The notes beneath the pieces were generated by a model. That model had not been told where the DNA came from, searched no databases, and was given only the letters and a program-made list of their open reading frames with translations. A stretch of 64,000 nucleotides of DNA from Lysobacteraceae bacterium (GTDB lineage Bacteria; Pseudomonadota; Gammaproteobacteria; Xanthomonadales; Xanthomonadaceae): NCBI GenBank assembly GCA_023954075.1, contig JAMLIV010000017.1:1-64000 (forward strand), written 5' to 3'. The position numbers and the translations under genes were made by a program. Shown one piece after another: positions 41,952 to 51,300 of this stretch. Each line of letters begins with the position of its first letter. Position 1 is the stretch's first letter.

Positions 41952-44669
41952 ATGCAGGACTCAACAGCCATCGAGCGCGGCCCCCAGCAGCGGGCGCTGT
42001 GGATGTCCACGGCCGCCTTCACCGCGTGCTTCGCGGTGTGGACGATCTTCTCGATCATCGGCATCGAGGTGCAGAAGCAGCTGGGGCTGAGCGAAACCCA
42101 GTTCGGCCTGCTGATCGGCATGCCGATCCTGACCGGCAGTCTGATCCGGCTGATTCTGGGCATCTGGGCCGACCAGCACGGCGGTCGCCTGGTGCAGGTG
42201 CTGGTGATGCTGGCGGCGGCGGCGGCCACCTGGATGCTGACCTACGCCGACAGCTACGCCAGCTTCCTCCTCGCGGCGGTCGGCGTGGGCATCGCCGGCG
42301 GTGCCTTCTCGGTGGGCGTGGCCTACGTCTCGCGCTGGTTCCCGGCCAGCCGTCAGGGCCTGGCGCTGGGCATCTTCGGTGCCGGCAACGTCGGCGCGGC
42401 GGTCACCAAGCTGCTTGCCCCGATGGTGATGGTCGCGCTCGGCTGGCAGGCGGTGGCTCAGTACTGGGCGATCGGACTGGCGGTGATGGCGGTGATTTTC
42501 TGGTTCACCACCAGCGACGACCCGGAGCAGGAACAGCGCCGTCGGGAAGGCGCGAAGCCGCCGAGCCTGGCCAGCATGCTGGAGCCGCTCAAGAACGTGC
42601 AGGTCTGGCGCTTTTCGCTCTACTACTTCTTCGTCTTCGGCGGCTTCGTCGCGCTGTCGCTGTGGCTGCCGCGCTACCTGATCGGCGTCTACGGCATGGA
42701 CATCCGCACCGCGGGCATGGTGGCAGCCGCCTATTCGATCCCGGCCAGCCTGTTCCGGGTATACGGCGGCGTGCTGTCCGACAAGTTCGGCGCGCGCCGG
42801 GTGATGTACTGGACCTTCGGCGTGTCCATCGCCTGCTGCTTCCTGCTGGCCTATCCGCCGACGGACTACGTCATCCACGGCATCGAAGGACCGATCCGGT
42901 TCACCCTCAGTACCGGCGTGACGGGATTCATCGTGCTGGTGTTCGTGCTGGGCTTCTTCATGAGCCTGGGCAAGGCCGCGGTGTACAAGCACATCCCGGT
43001 GTACTACCCCAAGCACGTGGGCGCGGTCGGTGGCATCGTCGGTCTGGTCGGCGGCCTCGGCGGCTTCCTGCTGCCGATCGCGTTCGGCGCGCTGAATGAT
43101 CTGGTGGGCATCTGGCAAAGCTGCTTTGCGCTGCTTTTCGTGGTCGTGCTGGCGTCGCTGGTGTGGATGCACGTCTCGGTCCGCGCGATGGAGCGCGGGG
43201 TCGCCGAGAAGGAGCTGCGCAAGCTGCCGGAACTGCCGGAAATGCAGCCCATCCACAAGCCCGAGCACGAGGGCGTGCTGGGCAGCCACCTGCTGGAGGA
43301 CTGGCGGCCGGAGGATCCCGTTTTCTGGGAGGCCACCGGGCGGCGCATCGCCCGGCGCAACCTGTGGCTGTCGATTCCCTCCCTGCTGCTGTCGTTCGCG
43401 GTCTGGATGGTGTGGTCGGTGGTGGTCGCCAAGCTCCCCGCCGTCGGCTTCCGGCTCACGACCGACCAGCTCTTCTGGCTGGCGGCGCTGCCGGCGCTGT
43501 CGGGTGCGACCCTGCGTATCTTCTACTCCTTCGTGGTGCCGATCTTCGGCGGGCGCTTCTGGACCACGCTGGCGACCTGGTCGCTGATGATCCCGGCGCT
43601 GGGCATCGGTTTCGCGGTGCAGAATCCGGATACGCCGTACTGGATCCTGCTGCTTCTGGCCCTGCTGTGCGGCTTCGGCGGCGGCAACTTCGCCTCCTCG
43701 ATGTCGAACATCTCCTTCTTTTTCCCCAAGTCCGAGAAGGGCCACGCGCTGGCGCTCAACGCCGGACTCGGGAACCTGGGCGTGAGCGCGGTGCAGTTCC
43801 TGGTGCCGCTGGTGATCACCGTCGGGGTTTTCGGGGCCCTCGGCGGCGAGCCGCTGATGAGCTCGGACGGCGTGGCCGATCACCAGCCGCTGTGGCTGCA
43901 GAATGCCGGCTTCATCTGGGTGCCCTTCATCGCCCTGTCCGCGATCGGCGCGTGGTTCGGCATGAACGACCTCACCACCGCCAAGGCGTCCTTCGCCGAG
44001 CAGTCGGTGATCTTCCGCCGCAGCCACAACTGGATCATGTGCTGGCTGTACCTGGGCACCTTCGGTTCCTTCATCGGCTACTCCGCCGCCTTCCCGCTGC
44101 TGGCCAAGATCCAGTTCCCGCACGTGCCGGTGCTCAAGCTCGCCTTCCTCGGGCCGCTGGTGGGCGCGCTCAGCCGCTCGTTCACCGGCTGGATTTCCGA
44201 TCGCTGGGGCGGGGCGAGGGTGACGTTCTGGGTGTTCGTCGGGATGGCGGCAGGCGTCCTGGGCGTGGTGTATTTCCTCCACGCGCAGAGCTTTTCCGGC
44301 TTCTTCGCGGTGTTCCTGTTCCTGTTCTTCGTCAGCGGCGTGGGCAATGCCTCCACCTTCCAGATGATCCCGGTGATCATGCGCAAGGAAATCGACCGGC
44401 TGATGCCGGGCATGACGCCGGAAGAACGCACCCGGCAGGCCGACAAGGAAAGCGCGGCCATCATCGGCTTCAGTTCGGCGATCGCGGCCTACGGCGGCTT
44501 CTTCATCCCCAAGAGCTACGGATCCTCGATCGCGCTGACCGGCAGCGCCGACGCCGCGCTGTGGTCGTTCTTCGTGTTCTACCTGAGCTGCATCGGTTTG
44601 ACCTGGTGGGCCTACACCCGCCGCGGCGGACTGCTGCACGACATCGAGCGCGCGCCGCGCGTGAAGTGA
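41952..44669 (+). CDS. narK: Fused NarK1-NarK2 nitrate/nitrite transporter
   Basis: This 905-residue protein joins two 12-segment major facilitator halves. Residues about 15-410 resemble NarK1 (nitrate:proton symport), with GMPILTGSLIRLILGIWADQ near 55 holding the substrate Arg. Residues about 412-465 are a hydrophilic linker rich in Glu, Lys and Pro. Residues about 470-905 resemble NarK2 (nitrate/nitrite exchange), with LPALSGATLRIFYSFVVPIF near 515 and CGFGGGNFASSMSNISFFFP. Fusions of this kind are known in Paracoccus and others and are thought to allow both start-up and steady-state nitrate uptake. It is probably the last gene of the nar operon. Confidence 0.95.
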   Translation: MQDSTAIERGPQQRALWMSTAAFTACFAVWTIFSIIGIEVQKQLGLSETQFGLLIGMPILTGSLIRLILGIWADQHGGRLVQVLVMLAAAAATWMLTYADSYASFLLAAVGVGIAGGAFSVGVAYVSRWFPASRQGLALGIFGAGNVGAAVTKLLAPMVMVALGWQAVAQYWAIGLAVMAVIFWFTTSDDPEQEQRRREGAKPPSLASMLEPLKNVQVWRFSLYYFFVFGGFVALSLWLPRYLIGVYGMDIRTAGMVAAAYSIPASLFRVYGGVLSDKFGARRVMYWTFGVSIACCFLLAYPPTDYVIHGIEGPIRFTLSTGVTGFIVLVFVLGFFMSLGKAAVYKHIPVYYPKHVGAVGGIVGLVGGLGGFLLPIAFGALNDLVGIWQSCFALLFVVVLASLVWMHVSVRAMERGVAEKELRKLPELPEMQPIHKPEHEGVLGSHLLEDWRPEDPVFWEATGRRIARRNLWLSIPSLLLSFAVWMVWSVVVAKLPAVGFRLTTDQLFWLAALPALSGATLRIFYSFVVPIFGGRFWTTLATWSLMIPALGIGFAVQNPDTPYWILLLLALLCGFGGGNFASSMSNISFFFPKSEKGHALALNAGLGNLGVSAVQFLVPLVITVGVFGALGGEPLMSSDGVADHQPLWLQNAGFIWVPFIALSAIGAWFGMNDLTTAKASFAEQSVIFRRSHNWIMCWLYLGTFGSFIGYSAAFPLLAKIQFPHVPVLKLAFLGPLVGALSRSFTGWISDRWGGARVTFWVFVGMAAGVLGVVYFLHAQSFSGFFAVFLFLFFVSGVGNASTFQMIPVIMRKEIDRLMPGMTPEERTRQADKESAAIIGFSSAIAAYGGFFIPKSYGSSIALTGSADAALWSFFVFYLSCIGLTWWAYTRRGGLLHDIERAPRVK

Positions 44670-44698
44670 CGGGGATGCGTGCCGGGTCCGTCCCGGGA

Positions 44699-45751
44699 TC
44701 AGCCGTCGGCCGTCCGCCACTGCCGGTACAGCGCGCGCAGCTGCCCGGCGAACAGCAGCGCCCAGGCCGCCATGCCGATGGCGAACATCGCCTGCGGCAG
44801 GCGCGCGAGGAAGGGAAGCTGCAGCGCGTCGATCATGCGATGCGTGCTGGCCGCGTACATGCCCAGCGGGAACACCGCGCCCCAGTACATCGGGTCGTAG
44901 GTGAAGGGAAAGCGCCGCACGCCGTGGCGCCAGATCGCCAGCACCACCAGCATGGGAATCCACCAGGTGCCGGTGGCCCAGTAGAACACCGTGAAGCCCT
45001 TGATGAAGGGCAGCATTGAGTGCAGGAACGGCGCGTGCGGGGTGTTGAGGATCAGCAGCGAACCGGCCAGGGTGGAGATCGCCATCGCCCCCATGTTGAT
45101 CCAGTACGGCGGCGACAGGTCGGCGGGGGAGAACGCGAAGAAGGTGTAGCGGTAGAAGATCAGCGACATCATCCAGATGTAGAGCATCCCGCCCCACAGC
45201 CACATCGACAGCGCGAAGAAGTTGAGTTCCATGCGCAGCGGCTGCCCGACCTCGGGGGCGATCAGCGCCGCCAGCACCGCCATCGACTGGGTCGCCACCA
45301 CCGCCAGCAGCCAGCCGCCGTTGATGCCGCGCGCAAGCTCCGGTTTCTCCTGCTTGACCGTGAGCACGGTGAAAATGGTGTAGGTGAAACCGATCCAGGC
45401 CAGCAGCCCGACGATGCCCAGCGTCGCTGCCACGCGCAGGTCGCCGCCGATCAGAAGGCTCTGGCTCCCCAGCACCCCGCACGCCGCCACGAAGGTGAAG
45501 AAACCCGGCGCGTTGAGGTGGTTGAAGAGGTCGTCGCGCACCCGTCGCGGGTGCCAGACCAGGTGCGCCAGCGCCAGCGTGCCGATCACGATGAAGAGCA
45601 GCCAGTTGAGCGCGAGCAGGGCCTTCGCCAGCACCGGGACGCCCAGCAGATGGGCGGCGATCGACATGATGCCGGTGGCCATCACCATGCTGAAATAGCC
45701 CGGTGACAGCGACGCGGTGGCGTGGCGCAGGTGGCGCAGCAGGCTGGGCAT
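44699..45751 (-). CDS. TDT/SLAC1-family anion channel or exporter
   Basis: This 350-residue membrane protein has about ten hydrophobic segments, in the tellurite-resistance/dicarboxylate transporter (TehA, SLAC1) family. Family patterns are SPGYFSMVMATGIMSIAAHL near 16-35, APGFFTFVAACGVLG near 81 and YDPMYWGAVFPLGMYAAST near 290. The family's known activities include anion channels (plant SLAC1 passes nitrate and chloride), sulfite efflux and malate uptake. It is convergent with narK, and its promoter has an FNR-type box, which together suggest a role with nitrate or nitrite (inference). It could also be read through from modC. Confidence 0.85.
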   Translation of the reverse strand: MPSLLRHLRHATASLSPGYFSMVMATGIMSIAAHLLGVPVLAKALLALNWLLFIVIGTLALAHLVWHPRRVRDDLFNHLNAPGFFTFVAACGVLGSQSLLIGGDLRVAATLGIVGLLAWIGFTYTIFTVLTVKQEKPELARGINGGWLLAVVATQSMAVLAALIAPEVGQPLRMELNFFALSMWLWGGMLYIWMMSLIFYRYTFFAFSPADLSPPYWINMGAMAISTLAGSLLILNTPHAPFLHSMLPFIKGFTVFYWATGTWWIPMLVVLAIWRHGVRRFPFTYDPMYWGAVFPLGMYAASTHRMIDALQLPFLARLPQAMFAIGMAAWALLFAGQLRALYRQWRTADG

Positions 45752-45810
45752 CGCGGCGAATTCCCCCGAACGGATGGCGCACCCGGCGAAATCCGGGCAG
45801 GCGATCGGCA

Positions 45811-45852
45811 GACTAGGGCCGCCGGGCCGGCGTGGACTTGATGGAAGTCAAA
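45811..45852 (-). promoter_or_regulatory. FNR/DNR-type box and -10 of the TDT transporter gene
   Basis: Read on the minus strand, TTGAC-TTCC-ATCAA (45852-45839) has one half-site of each type seen in the other boxes. With the centre at 45845.5, class II spacing puts +1 at 45804. The expected -10 position (45816-45811) reads TAGTCT, a close match to TATAAT. The site starts 12 bases after the modC stop, giving the transporter gene its own promoter at the end of the mod operon. Confidence 0.75.
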
Positions 45853-45864
45853 CCCGCTTCCGGC

Positions 45865-46935
45865 CTAGACCAGCAGCGCGACCGCCTTGACCTGCGCCCA
45901 CAGCATCATTCCCGGCTGCAGCGCCAGACGCTCGACCGAGTGATGCGAGATCCGCGCCAGCAGCGGCGCGCCCGATGCCTCCAGCCGCGCCTGCACCTGC
46001 CCGCCGGGCAGCGGATCGAGCGCGACCAGGCGCGCCGGCACGAGGTTGAGCAGGCTGGAATCCCCGTGCCGGCTCAGCGCCAGGCTGACGTCGCGCGCCT
46101 GGATGCGCACGCGCAGCACCGTGCCGGCGGCCAGCGTCGCGCCGTGTGCATACAGCGTGCCGGCCGCGGTGGCGAGCCGCACCAGCCCGTGCGCGTCGCG
46201 CGCGTCGGCCGTGGCGTCGAGCACGACGCCGGCGTCCTCGCGCAGCGCGAGCGGCAGGTCGGCGCGGTTGAGCACCTCCAGCGCCGGCCCGCAGGCGCGG
46301 GCGCGGCCGTCTTCCAGCAGCACCAGATGATCGGCCAGGCGCACCGCCTCGTCGATCGCATGGGTGACGTGGAGGATCGGCAGGCCGGCCTCGCGTCGCA
46401 CGGTTTCAAGGAATGGCAGCACCTCCGCGCGGCGCGCCGCATCCAGCGCGCTGAGCGGCTCGTCCAACAGCAGCCAGCGCGGCTCGCACGCCAGCGCGCG
46501 GGCCAGCGCCACGCGTTGGCGCTCGCCCCCCGAAAGCGTTTCCGGGCGGCGCGGCAGCAGCGCCGAAAGCGCCAGGCGCTCGATCCAGGCATCGAGCGTG
46601 GCGGTTGCCGCACCGGCACGCTTCCAGCCGTAGCGCAGGTTGTCCAGCACGCTCAGGTGCGGCAGCAGCGCCGCGTGCTGGAACACCACGCCGAGCGCGC
46701 GACGGTGCGGCGGCAGGAAGGAATCCGCGTCCTGCCACGTTTCCCCGCCGATCCGCACGCAGCCTCGCGCGGCGGGCTCCAGTCCGGCGGCGATCCGCAG
46801 CAGGCTGCTCTTGCCACTGCCCGAGGGGCCGAACAGGACGGTGGTGCCGCGCGCCGGCAGGCGCAGGTCCACGTCGAGCGTGAAGCTGCCGCGCGCGAGC
46901 CGGGTCTGGAGAGTGATGCCCGCCGGCTCAGCCAT
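45865..46935 (-). CDS. modC: Molybdate ABC transporter, ATP-binding subunit
   Basis: ModC (356 residues) powers molybdate import. The ABC domain has Walker A FGPSGSGKSSLLR near 34-46, signature LSGGERQRVALARAL near 134, Walker B WLLLDEPLSALD near 155, and the switch His in HVTHAIDEAVRLADH. The C-terminal third (about 285-356) is the MOP oxyanion-binding domain of ModC, which may sense intracellular molybdate. The start overlaps the modB stop by 8 bases. Confidence 0.95.
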   Translation of the reverse strand: MAEPAGITLQTRLARGSFTLDVDLRLPARGTTVLFGPSGSGKSSLLRIAAGLEPAARGCVRIGGETWQDADSFLPPHRRALGVVFQHAALLPHLSVLDNLRYGWKRAGAATATLDAWIERLALSALLPRRPETLSGGERQRVALARALACEPRWLLLDEPLSALDAARRAEVLPFLETVRREAGLPILHVTHAIDEAVRLADHLVLLEDGRARACGPALEVLNRADLPLALREDAGVVLDATADARDAHGLVRLATAAGTLYAHGATLAAGTVLRVRIQARDVSLALSRHGDSSLLNLVPARLVALDPLPGGQVQARLEASGAPLLARISHHSVERLALQPGMMLWAQVKAVALLV

Positions 46936-47608
46936 CGGTGACCGCCGTGCGGCGACCGAGCCACTGCATCGCCAGCAGCAGGCCGAACGAAAACAGCAGG
47001 AGGCCCGCGGCCAGCCGGTGCGCCTCGCCGTAGGCCATCGCCTCGACCTGGTCGTAGAGCAGCACCGACAGCACCCGCGTCTGGCCCTCGATGCTGCCGC
47101 CCACCATCAGCACCACGCCGAACTCGCCAACGGTATGGGCGAAGCCGAGCAGGGTGGCGGTCAGGAGCGAAGGCCGCACCAGCGGCAGCGCCACGCTGAA
47201 GAAGCGGTCGAGTGGTCCGGCGCGCAGCGTCGCGGCCGCCTCCAGCACCGGCGCGGAGAGGCCGGAAAAGCCGGCCTGCAGCGGATGCACCACGAAGGGC
47301 AGGGAGTAGAGCACCGAAGCCAGCAGCAGGCCCTGGAAGGTGAAGGCCCAGGATCCCAGCCCGAGGAGATCGGTGGTGCGGCCGATGATCCCGTCCGGTG
47401 CCAGCGCGATGAGCAGGTAGAAACCCAGCACCGTGGGCGGCAGCACCATCGGCAGCGACACCAGCGCGCCCACCGGCGCGCGCCAGGCCGAGCCGGTGCG
47501 CGCCAGCCACCACGCCAGCGGCATGCCCAGCGCCAGCAGGATGATCGTGGTGAGGCCGGCGAGCTTGAGCGTCACCCACGCCGCCAGCACCCAGGACGGC
47601 CACTGCAT
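46928..47608 (-). CDS. modB: Molybdate ABC transporter, permease
   Basis: ModB (226 residues) is the inner-membrane channel of the molybdate importer. It has about five to six membrane segments, starting WVTLKLAGLTTIILLALGMP. The permease loop that docks on ModC is seen as EAAATLRAGPLDRFFSVALP near 134-153, followed by AHTVGEFGVVLMVGG. The frame runs far upstream, but the ATG at 47608 gives the family start and lies 4 bases after the modA stop. Confidence 0.95.
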   Translation of the reverse strand: MQWPSWVLAAWVTLKLAGLTTIILLALGMPLAWWLARTGSAWRAPVGALVSLPMVLPPTVLGFYLLIALAPDGIIGRTTDLLGLGSWAFTFQGLLLASVLYSLPFVVHPLQAGFSGLSAPVLEAAATLRAGPLDRFFSVALPLVRPSLLTATLLGFAHTVGEFGVVLMVGGSIEGQTRVLSVLLYDQVEAMAYGEAHRLAAGLLLFSFGLLLAMQWLGRRTAVTDG

Positions 47609-47612
47609 CGGG

Positions 47613-48380
47613 TCAGTCCACCCGGTCATAGCCGTGCTCACGCACGATGGCGCGCGCCGGCGCGCTGCGCAGGTAGTCGGAGAATGCGCGCGCGGCCGGA
47701 TTGTCGCTGCCGCGGATGAGCAGCACGGCGCTTTGCACGATGGGTGCGTGCCAGTCGGCGGGAACTTCCCAGCCGGATCCGCGCGCGCGCCGCTCGGCTT
47801 CCTGCACCTGGGAGCGCGGCAACAGGCCCAGCGGGGCCGCGCCCGTCGCCACGAACTGCATCGCCTGGCCCACGTTCTCGCCCTGCACCAGCGCCGGCTG
47901 CAGCGCCTCCCAGCGCCCCAGCCGCTGCAGCACTTCGCGCGCCGCCGCGCCGTAGGGTGCCAGCGCCGGATTGGCGATCGCCAGCCGCGCAATCTTTCCG
48001 CCGCGCAGCAGCGCCTCGCCGTCGCCGATCCGCTCCGGATCGCGGCTCCACAGCACCAGCCGCCCGAGGGCGTAGTCATGGACTGAATCGGCCTTGGCCA
48101 AACCTTCGGACACCAGCCGCCGCGGCGTCGCGGCGTCGGCCGCGAGCAGGAGGTCGAAGGGCGCGCCGGCGCGGATCTGGGCGTAGAGCTTGCCGGTCGA
48201 AGCCGAGCTGATCCGCAGGCGGTGGCCGGTGCGGGCGTGGAAATCCTCGGCCAGCGCCTCGCAGGTATGCAGGAAGTTGGAGGCGACCGCGGCACGCGCC
48301 TCGCCCGCCCGCGCGAGGCCCGATCCCGCCGCCAGGCAGAGCAGGAGCAGGGCGCACAGCCCGCGCGGGATCGGCGTCAT
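47613..48380 (-). CDS. modA: Periplasmic molybdate-binding protein
   Basis: ModA (255 residues) captures molybdate or tungstate for ModBC. Residues 1-25 form a signal peptide ending near ARAGEARA. The mature part starts with the family's AAVASNFLHTCEALAEDFHARTGH; SSASTGKLYAQIRAGAPFDLLLAADAATPRRL near 58-90 holds the oxyanion-binding serines. VQGENVGQAMQFVATGAAPLGL near 165 is the second binding segment. The ATGA overlap with the moeB-like gene ties molybdate uptake to cofactor sulfur chemistry. Confidence 0.95.
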   Translation of the reverse strand: MTPIPRGLCALLLLCLAAGSGLARAGEARAAVASNFLHTCEALAEDFHARTGHRLRISSASTGKLYAQIRAGAPFDLLLAADAATPRRLVSEGLAKADSVHDYALGRLVLWSRDPERIGDGEALLRGGKIARLAIANPALAPYGAAAREVLQRLGRWEALQPALVQGENVGQAMQFVATGAAPLGLLPRSQVQEAERRARGSGWEVPADWHAPIVQSAVLLIRGSDNPAARAFSDYLRSAPARAIVREHGYDRVD

Positions 48381-49558
48381 GGCGCACCTGTGCCACAGCC
48401 TGCGCCGGGCAACGGCGCGTTCGACAGCGCGTGACGCCCGTCGCCGCAGACCGCGCAGTCGCTGTGCCGATGCAGCGCGAGCCGGTCGAACCGCATCGTC
48501 AGCGCATCCACGCAGAGCAGGGTGCCCAGCAGCGGCTCGCCGATGCCCAGCAGCAGCTTGAGCGTCTCGGTCGCCTGCAGCATCCCGACCAGGCCGGGCA
48601 GCACGCCCAGCACGCCGGCCTGCGCGCAGTTGGGCACCAGCTCGGCCGGCGGCGGCGCGGGAAACAGGCAGCGGTAGCAGCCCGCCTCGGGCCGGCGCGC
48701 CGGCCAGAACAGCGCCACCTGCCCGCGGAATCGATCCACCGCGCCGTGCACCAGCGGCAGCCCGAGGCGCACGCAGGCGTCGCTGAGCAGGTAGCGCGTG
48801 AGGAAGTTGTCGGCACCGTCCACCACGACATCGTGATCCGCCAGCAGCGCGTCCGCGTTGCCGGGGCCGAGCCGGACCGCGTCCTGCCGCAGCGCGATGC
48901 CCGGCCACAGCGCCGCCAGGCGATCCGCGGCCGAGGCGACCTTGGGGCGGCCAATATCGGCCTCGCCGTGCAATACCTGGCGCTGCAGGTTGCTGCGGTC
49001 CACGCGGTCGTCGTCGATCAGGCTGAGGTGGCCCACGCCGGCCGCCGCCAGATACAGCGCGACCGGGGAACCGAGGCCGCCCGCGCCGACCAGCGCCACG
49101 CGCGCATCGCGCAGCCGGCGCTGGCCCTCCAGCCCCACCTCGGGCAGCAGCAGATGGCGGCCGAAGCGTTCGAGGAAGTCGGGCGTCTCGTTCGGCGCGG
49201 TGACGGGCAGCGCCTCGGCGCGCCAGCGCGCCAGTCCGCCGGCGACCGACCAGACTCGCGCATGGCCCAGCTCCCGCAGCCGCGCCGCGGCGCGCGCGGT
49301 GCGCTGGCCGCTGGCGCACAGCAGGCCGACTTCCTGCATCGGGGCGGGCAGCGCGGCAGCCGGATCGGCCAGCAGTTCGTCGAGCGCCACTGCGCGCGCG
49401 CCTTCGGCCGTGCCCGCGGCGCGCTCGCCCTCGCTGCGCACGTCCAGAAGCGGCACGCCCGCGCGGACGCGCGCCCAGGCCTCAGGCGGAGACAGTTCGA
49501 GCGGAGCGTCCGGGCCGGCGTCGCGGTGGCCGGAGCGCGAGGCGGCGGCGTTCTTCAT
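48377..49558 (-). CDS. moeB: Rhodanese-MoeB/ThiF fusion, MoaD (or ThiS) adenylyltransferase
   Basis: This 393-residue protein has a rhodanese domain first (about 20-115, active loop VGLLCASGQRTARAA with Cys near 80) and then an E1-like adenylyltransferase (about 130-375). The latter has VALVGAGGLGSPVALYLAAAGVG near 155, DRSNLQRQVL near 188, and zinc-binding pairs CYRCLFP and CAVCGDG. MoeB-type enzymes adenylate the MoaD C-terminus; a rhodanese can supply sulfur. In MOCS3 and many bacteria the rhodanese is C-terminal, so the order here is reversed. Position ahead of modABC supports a cofactor role over thiamine synthesis. Confidence 0.9.
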   Translation of the reverse strand: MKNAAASRSGHRDAGPDAPLELSPPEAWARVRAGVPLLDVRSEGERAAGTAEGARAVALDELLADPAAALPAPMQEVGLLCASGQRTARAAARLRELGHARVWSVAGGLARWRAEALPVTAPNETPDFLERFGRHLLLPEVGLEGQRRLRDARVALVGAGGLGSPVALYLAAAGVGHLSLIDDDRVDRSNLQRQVLHGEADIGRPKVASAADRLAALWPGIALRQDAVRLGPGNADALLADHDVVVDGADNFLTRYLLSDACVRLGLPLVHGAVDRFRGQVALFWPARRPEAGCYRCLFPAPPPAELVPNCAQAGVLGVLPGLVGMLQATETLKLLLGIGEPLLGTLLCVDALTMRFDRLALHRHSDCAVCGDGRHALSNAPLPGAGCGTGAP

Positions 49559-49559
49559 G

Positions 49560-50426
49560 TCACTCCAAGTTCTGCACCTGCTCGCGCATCTGTTCGATCA
49601 GCACCTTCAGCTCCACCGCGACCTGGCTGGTGCGGGCGTCGACGGACTTGGAGCCCAGGGTGTTGGCTTCGCGGTTGAATTCCTGCATGAGGAAGTCGAG
49701 GCGACGGCCGACGGCTTCGCGCAGGCCGAGCACGCGGCGGGCTTCGGCGATGTGGGTGGCGAGGCGGTCGAGCTCTTCGTCCACGTCGAGCTTCTGCAGC
49801 CACAGCACGAATTCCTGCTCCAGGCGGCCGGGATCGAGCGCGGGTGCCAGCTCGGCGAAGCGCGCCTCAAGGCGGGTGCGCAGGCCGGTGCGGATCTCCG
49901 GCAGCCACTGGCGCACCTGCGCGCAGGCCGCTTCGACGCCGGCGAGGCGCTCGCGCAGCGTGGCGGCGAGCATCTCACCCTCGCGCTCGCGGGCACAAAG
50001 GAACTCGGCGATGGTTTCCTCGGCCAGCGCCAGCGCCTCGCCCTGCAGGCCGGCGCTGTCGATGCCGTCCTGCTGCATCACGCCCGGCAGCGCCAGCAGC
50101 GTGGCGAAGTCGACGGTGAGGCCGGGGAAGCGCGGGCCGAAGGTGCGCGAGGCGGCGGCGAGCTGATCGAGCAGGGGCTCGTTGAGCCGCAGCGTCGCGC
50201 TGGCGGCATCGGGCGCGGCGCGCAGGCGCAGGCTGAGCTCCAGCTTGCCACGCTGGACCTTGGCACCGATGCGCTCGCGCAGCGCCGGCTCCAGCACGCG
50301 CAGCTCTTCGGGCGCGCGCACCGAAAGCTCCAGATAGCGGTGGTTCACCGCGCGCAGCTCGCACCCCAGTGTGCCCCACGGAGTCTGGCGTTCGGCCGAG
50401 GCGAAGGCGGTCATGCTGCGGATCAT
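49560..50426 (-). CDS. yicC: YicC/YloC-family endoribonuclease
   Basis: This 288-residue protein begins [20 protein letters not shown], includes [21 protein letters not shown] near 24-44, and ends with the strongly conserved [23 protein letters not shown] and [15 protein letters not shown]. YicC proteins are RNases involved in stationary phase and small-RNA turnover in E. coli. It is divergent from rph, a pairing conserved in many proteobacteria. The moeB gene starts 1 base after its stop, so moeB and modABC may be read from the yicC promoter. Confidence 0.95.
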   Translation of the reverse strand: MIRSMTAFASAERQTPWGTLGCELRAVNHRYLELSVRAPEELRVLEPALRERIGAKVQRGKLELSLRLRAAPDAASATLRLNEPLLDQLAAASRTFGPRFPGLTVDFATLLALPGVMQQDGIDSAGLQGEALALAEETIAEFLCAREREGEMLAATLRERLAGVEAACAQVRQWLPEIRTGLRTRLEARFAELAPALDPGRLEQEFVLWLQKLDVDEELDRLATHIAEARRVLGLREAVGRRLDFLMQEFNREANTLGSKSVDARTSQVAVELKVLIEQMREQVQNLE

Positions 50427-50571
50427 GCGGTGTCTCCGTGAGTGCAAAGCGCAATGCTGCATTGTCGGGCATGCGGCGGCGCATCGCCATGGCGGCGGCG
50501 CGCCGCGGTGGCCGGCGGCAACGCGGTCGCGTCCGGATGGTAAGGTGCCTGTTTTCACACGGACCTTCCCC

Positions 50572-51300
50572 ATGACCTCGTTTTCCCGCCCGAGCGGCCG
50601 CGCGCCGGACCAGTTGCGGCCGGTCCGCATCCAGCGTCGCTACACCCGCCACGCCGAGGGTTCGGTGCTGGTCTGCTTCGGCGACACCCAGGTGTTGTGC
50701 ACCGCCAGCGTGGAGGCGCGCGTGCCGCCGTTCCTGCGCGGCAAGGGCGAGGGCTGGGTGACGGCCGAATACGGAATGCTGCCGCGCTCCACCCACACCC
50801 GCAACGACCGCGAAGCCGCACGCGGCAAGCAGGGCGGTCGCACCCTGGAGATCCAGCGCCTGATCGGCCGCGCGCTGCGCGCCTGCGTCGATCGGCGCCT
50901 GCTGGGCGAGCGCACCATCACGCTCGATTGCGACGTGCTGCAGGCCGACGGCGGCACCCGCACCGCAGCGATCACCGGAGCCTACGTCGCGCTGCACGAT
51001 GCGGTGGGCTGGCTGATGGCGCGCCGCGAGATCGCGCGCTCGCCGATCTTCGGTGCCATCGCCGCGGTGTCGGTGGGCGTCTATCGCGGCGTGCCGGTGC
51101 TGGATCTCGACTACGCCGAGGATTCGGACTGCGACACCGACATGAACCTCGTCATGAACGACGGCGGCGGCTTCATCGAGCTGCAGGGCACGGCCGAGGG
51201 CCATGCCTTCCGGCGCGACGAGCTCGACGCGCTGCTGGCGCTGGGCGAAGCGGGAGCGCGTGCGCTGTTCGCGGCGCAGCAGGCCGCGCTGGCCGAATGA
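50572..51300 (+). CDS. rph: Ribonuclease PH
   Basis: RNase PH (242 residues) is a phosphorolytic exoribonuclease that trims the 3' ends of tRNA precursors. It begins [20 protein letters not shown]. It has [24 protein letters not shown] near 61-84, with the phosphate-binding loop, [15 protein letters not shown] near 98, and the catalytic acidic strand [17 protein letters not shown] near 183-199. The ATG at 50572 gives the normal start; upstream in-frame residues were left out. Confidence 0.97.
   Translation: MTSFSRPSGRAPDQLRPVRIQRRYTRHAEGSVLVCFGDTQVLCTASVEARVPPFLRGKGEGWVTAEYGMLPRSTHTRNDREAARGKQGGRTLEIQRLIGRALRACVDRRLLGERTITLDCDVLQADGGTRTAAITGAYVALHDAVGWLMARREIARSPIFGAIAAVSVGVYRGVPVLDLDYAEDSDCDTDMNLVMNDGGGFIELQGTAEGHAFRRDELDALLALGEAGARALFAAQQAALAE

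Noticed and set aside
41961..45782. A 1273-codon minus-strand frame spanning narK and the transporter gene
   Set aside because: It is a compositional shadow; two real genes on opposite strands explain the same DNA with clear family motifs.
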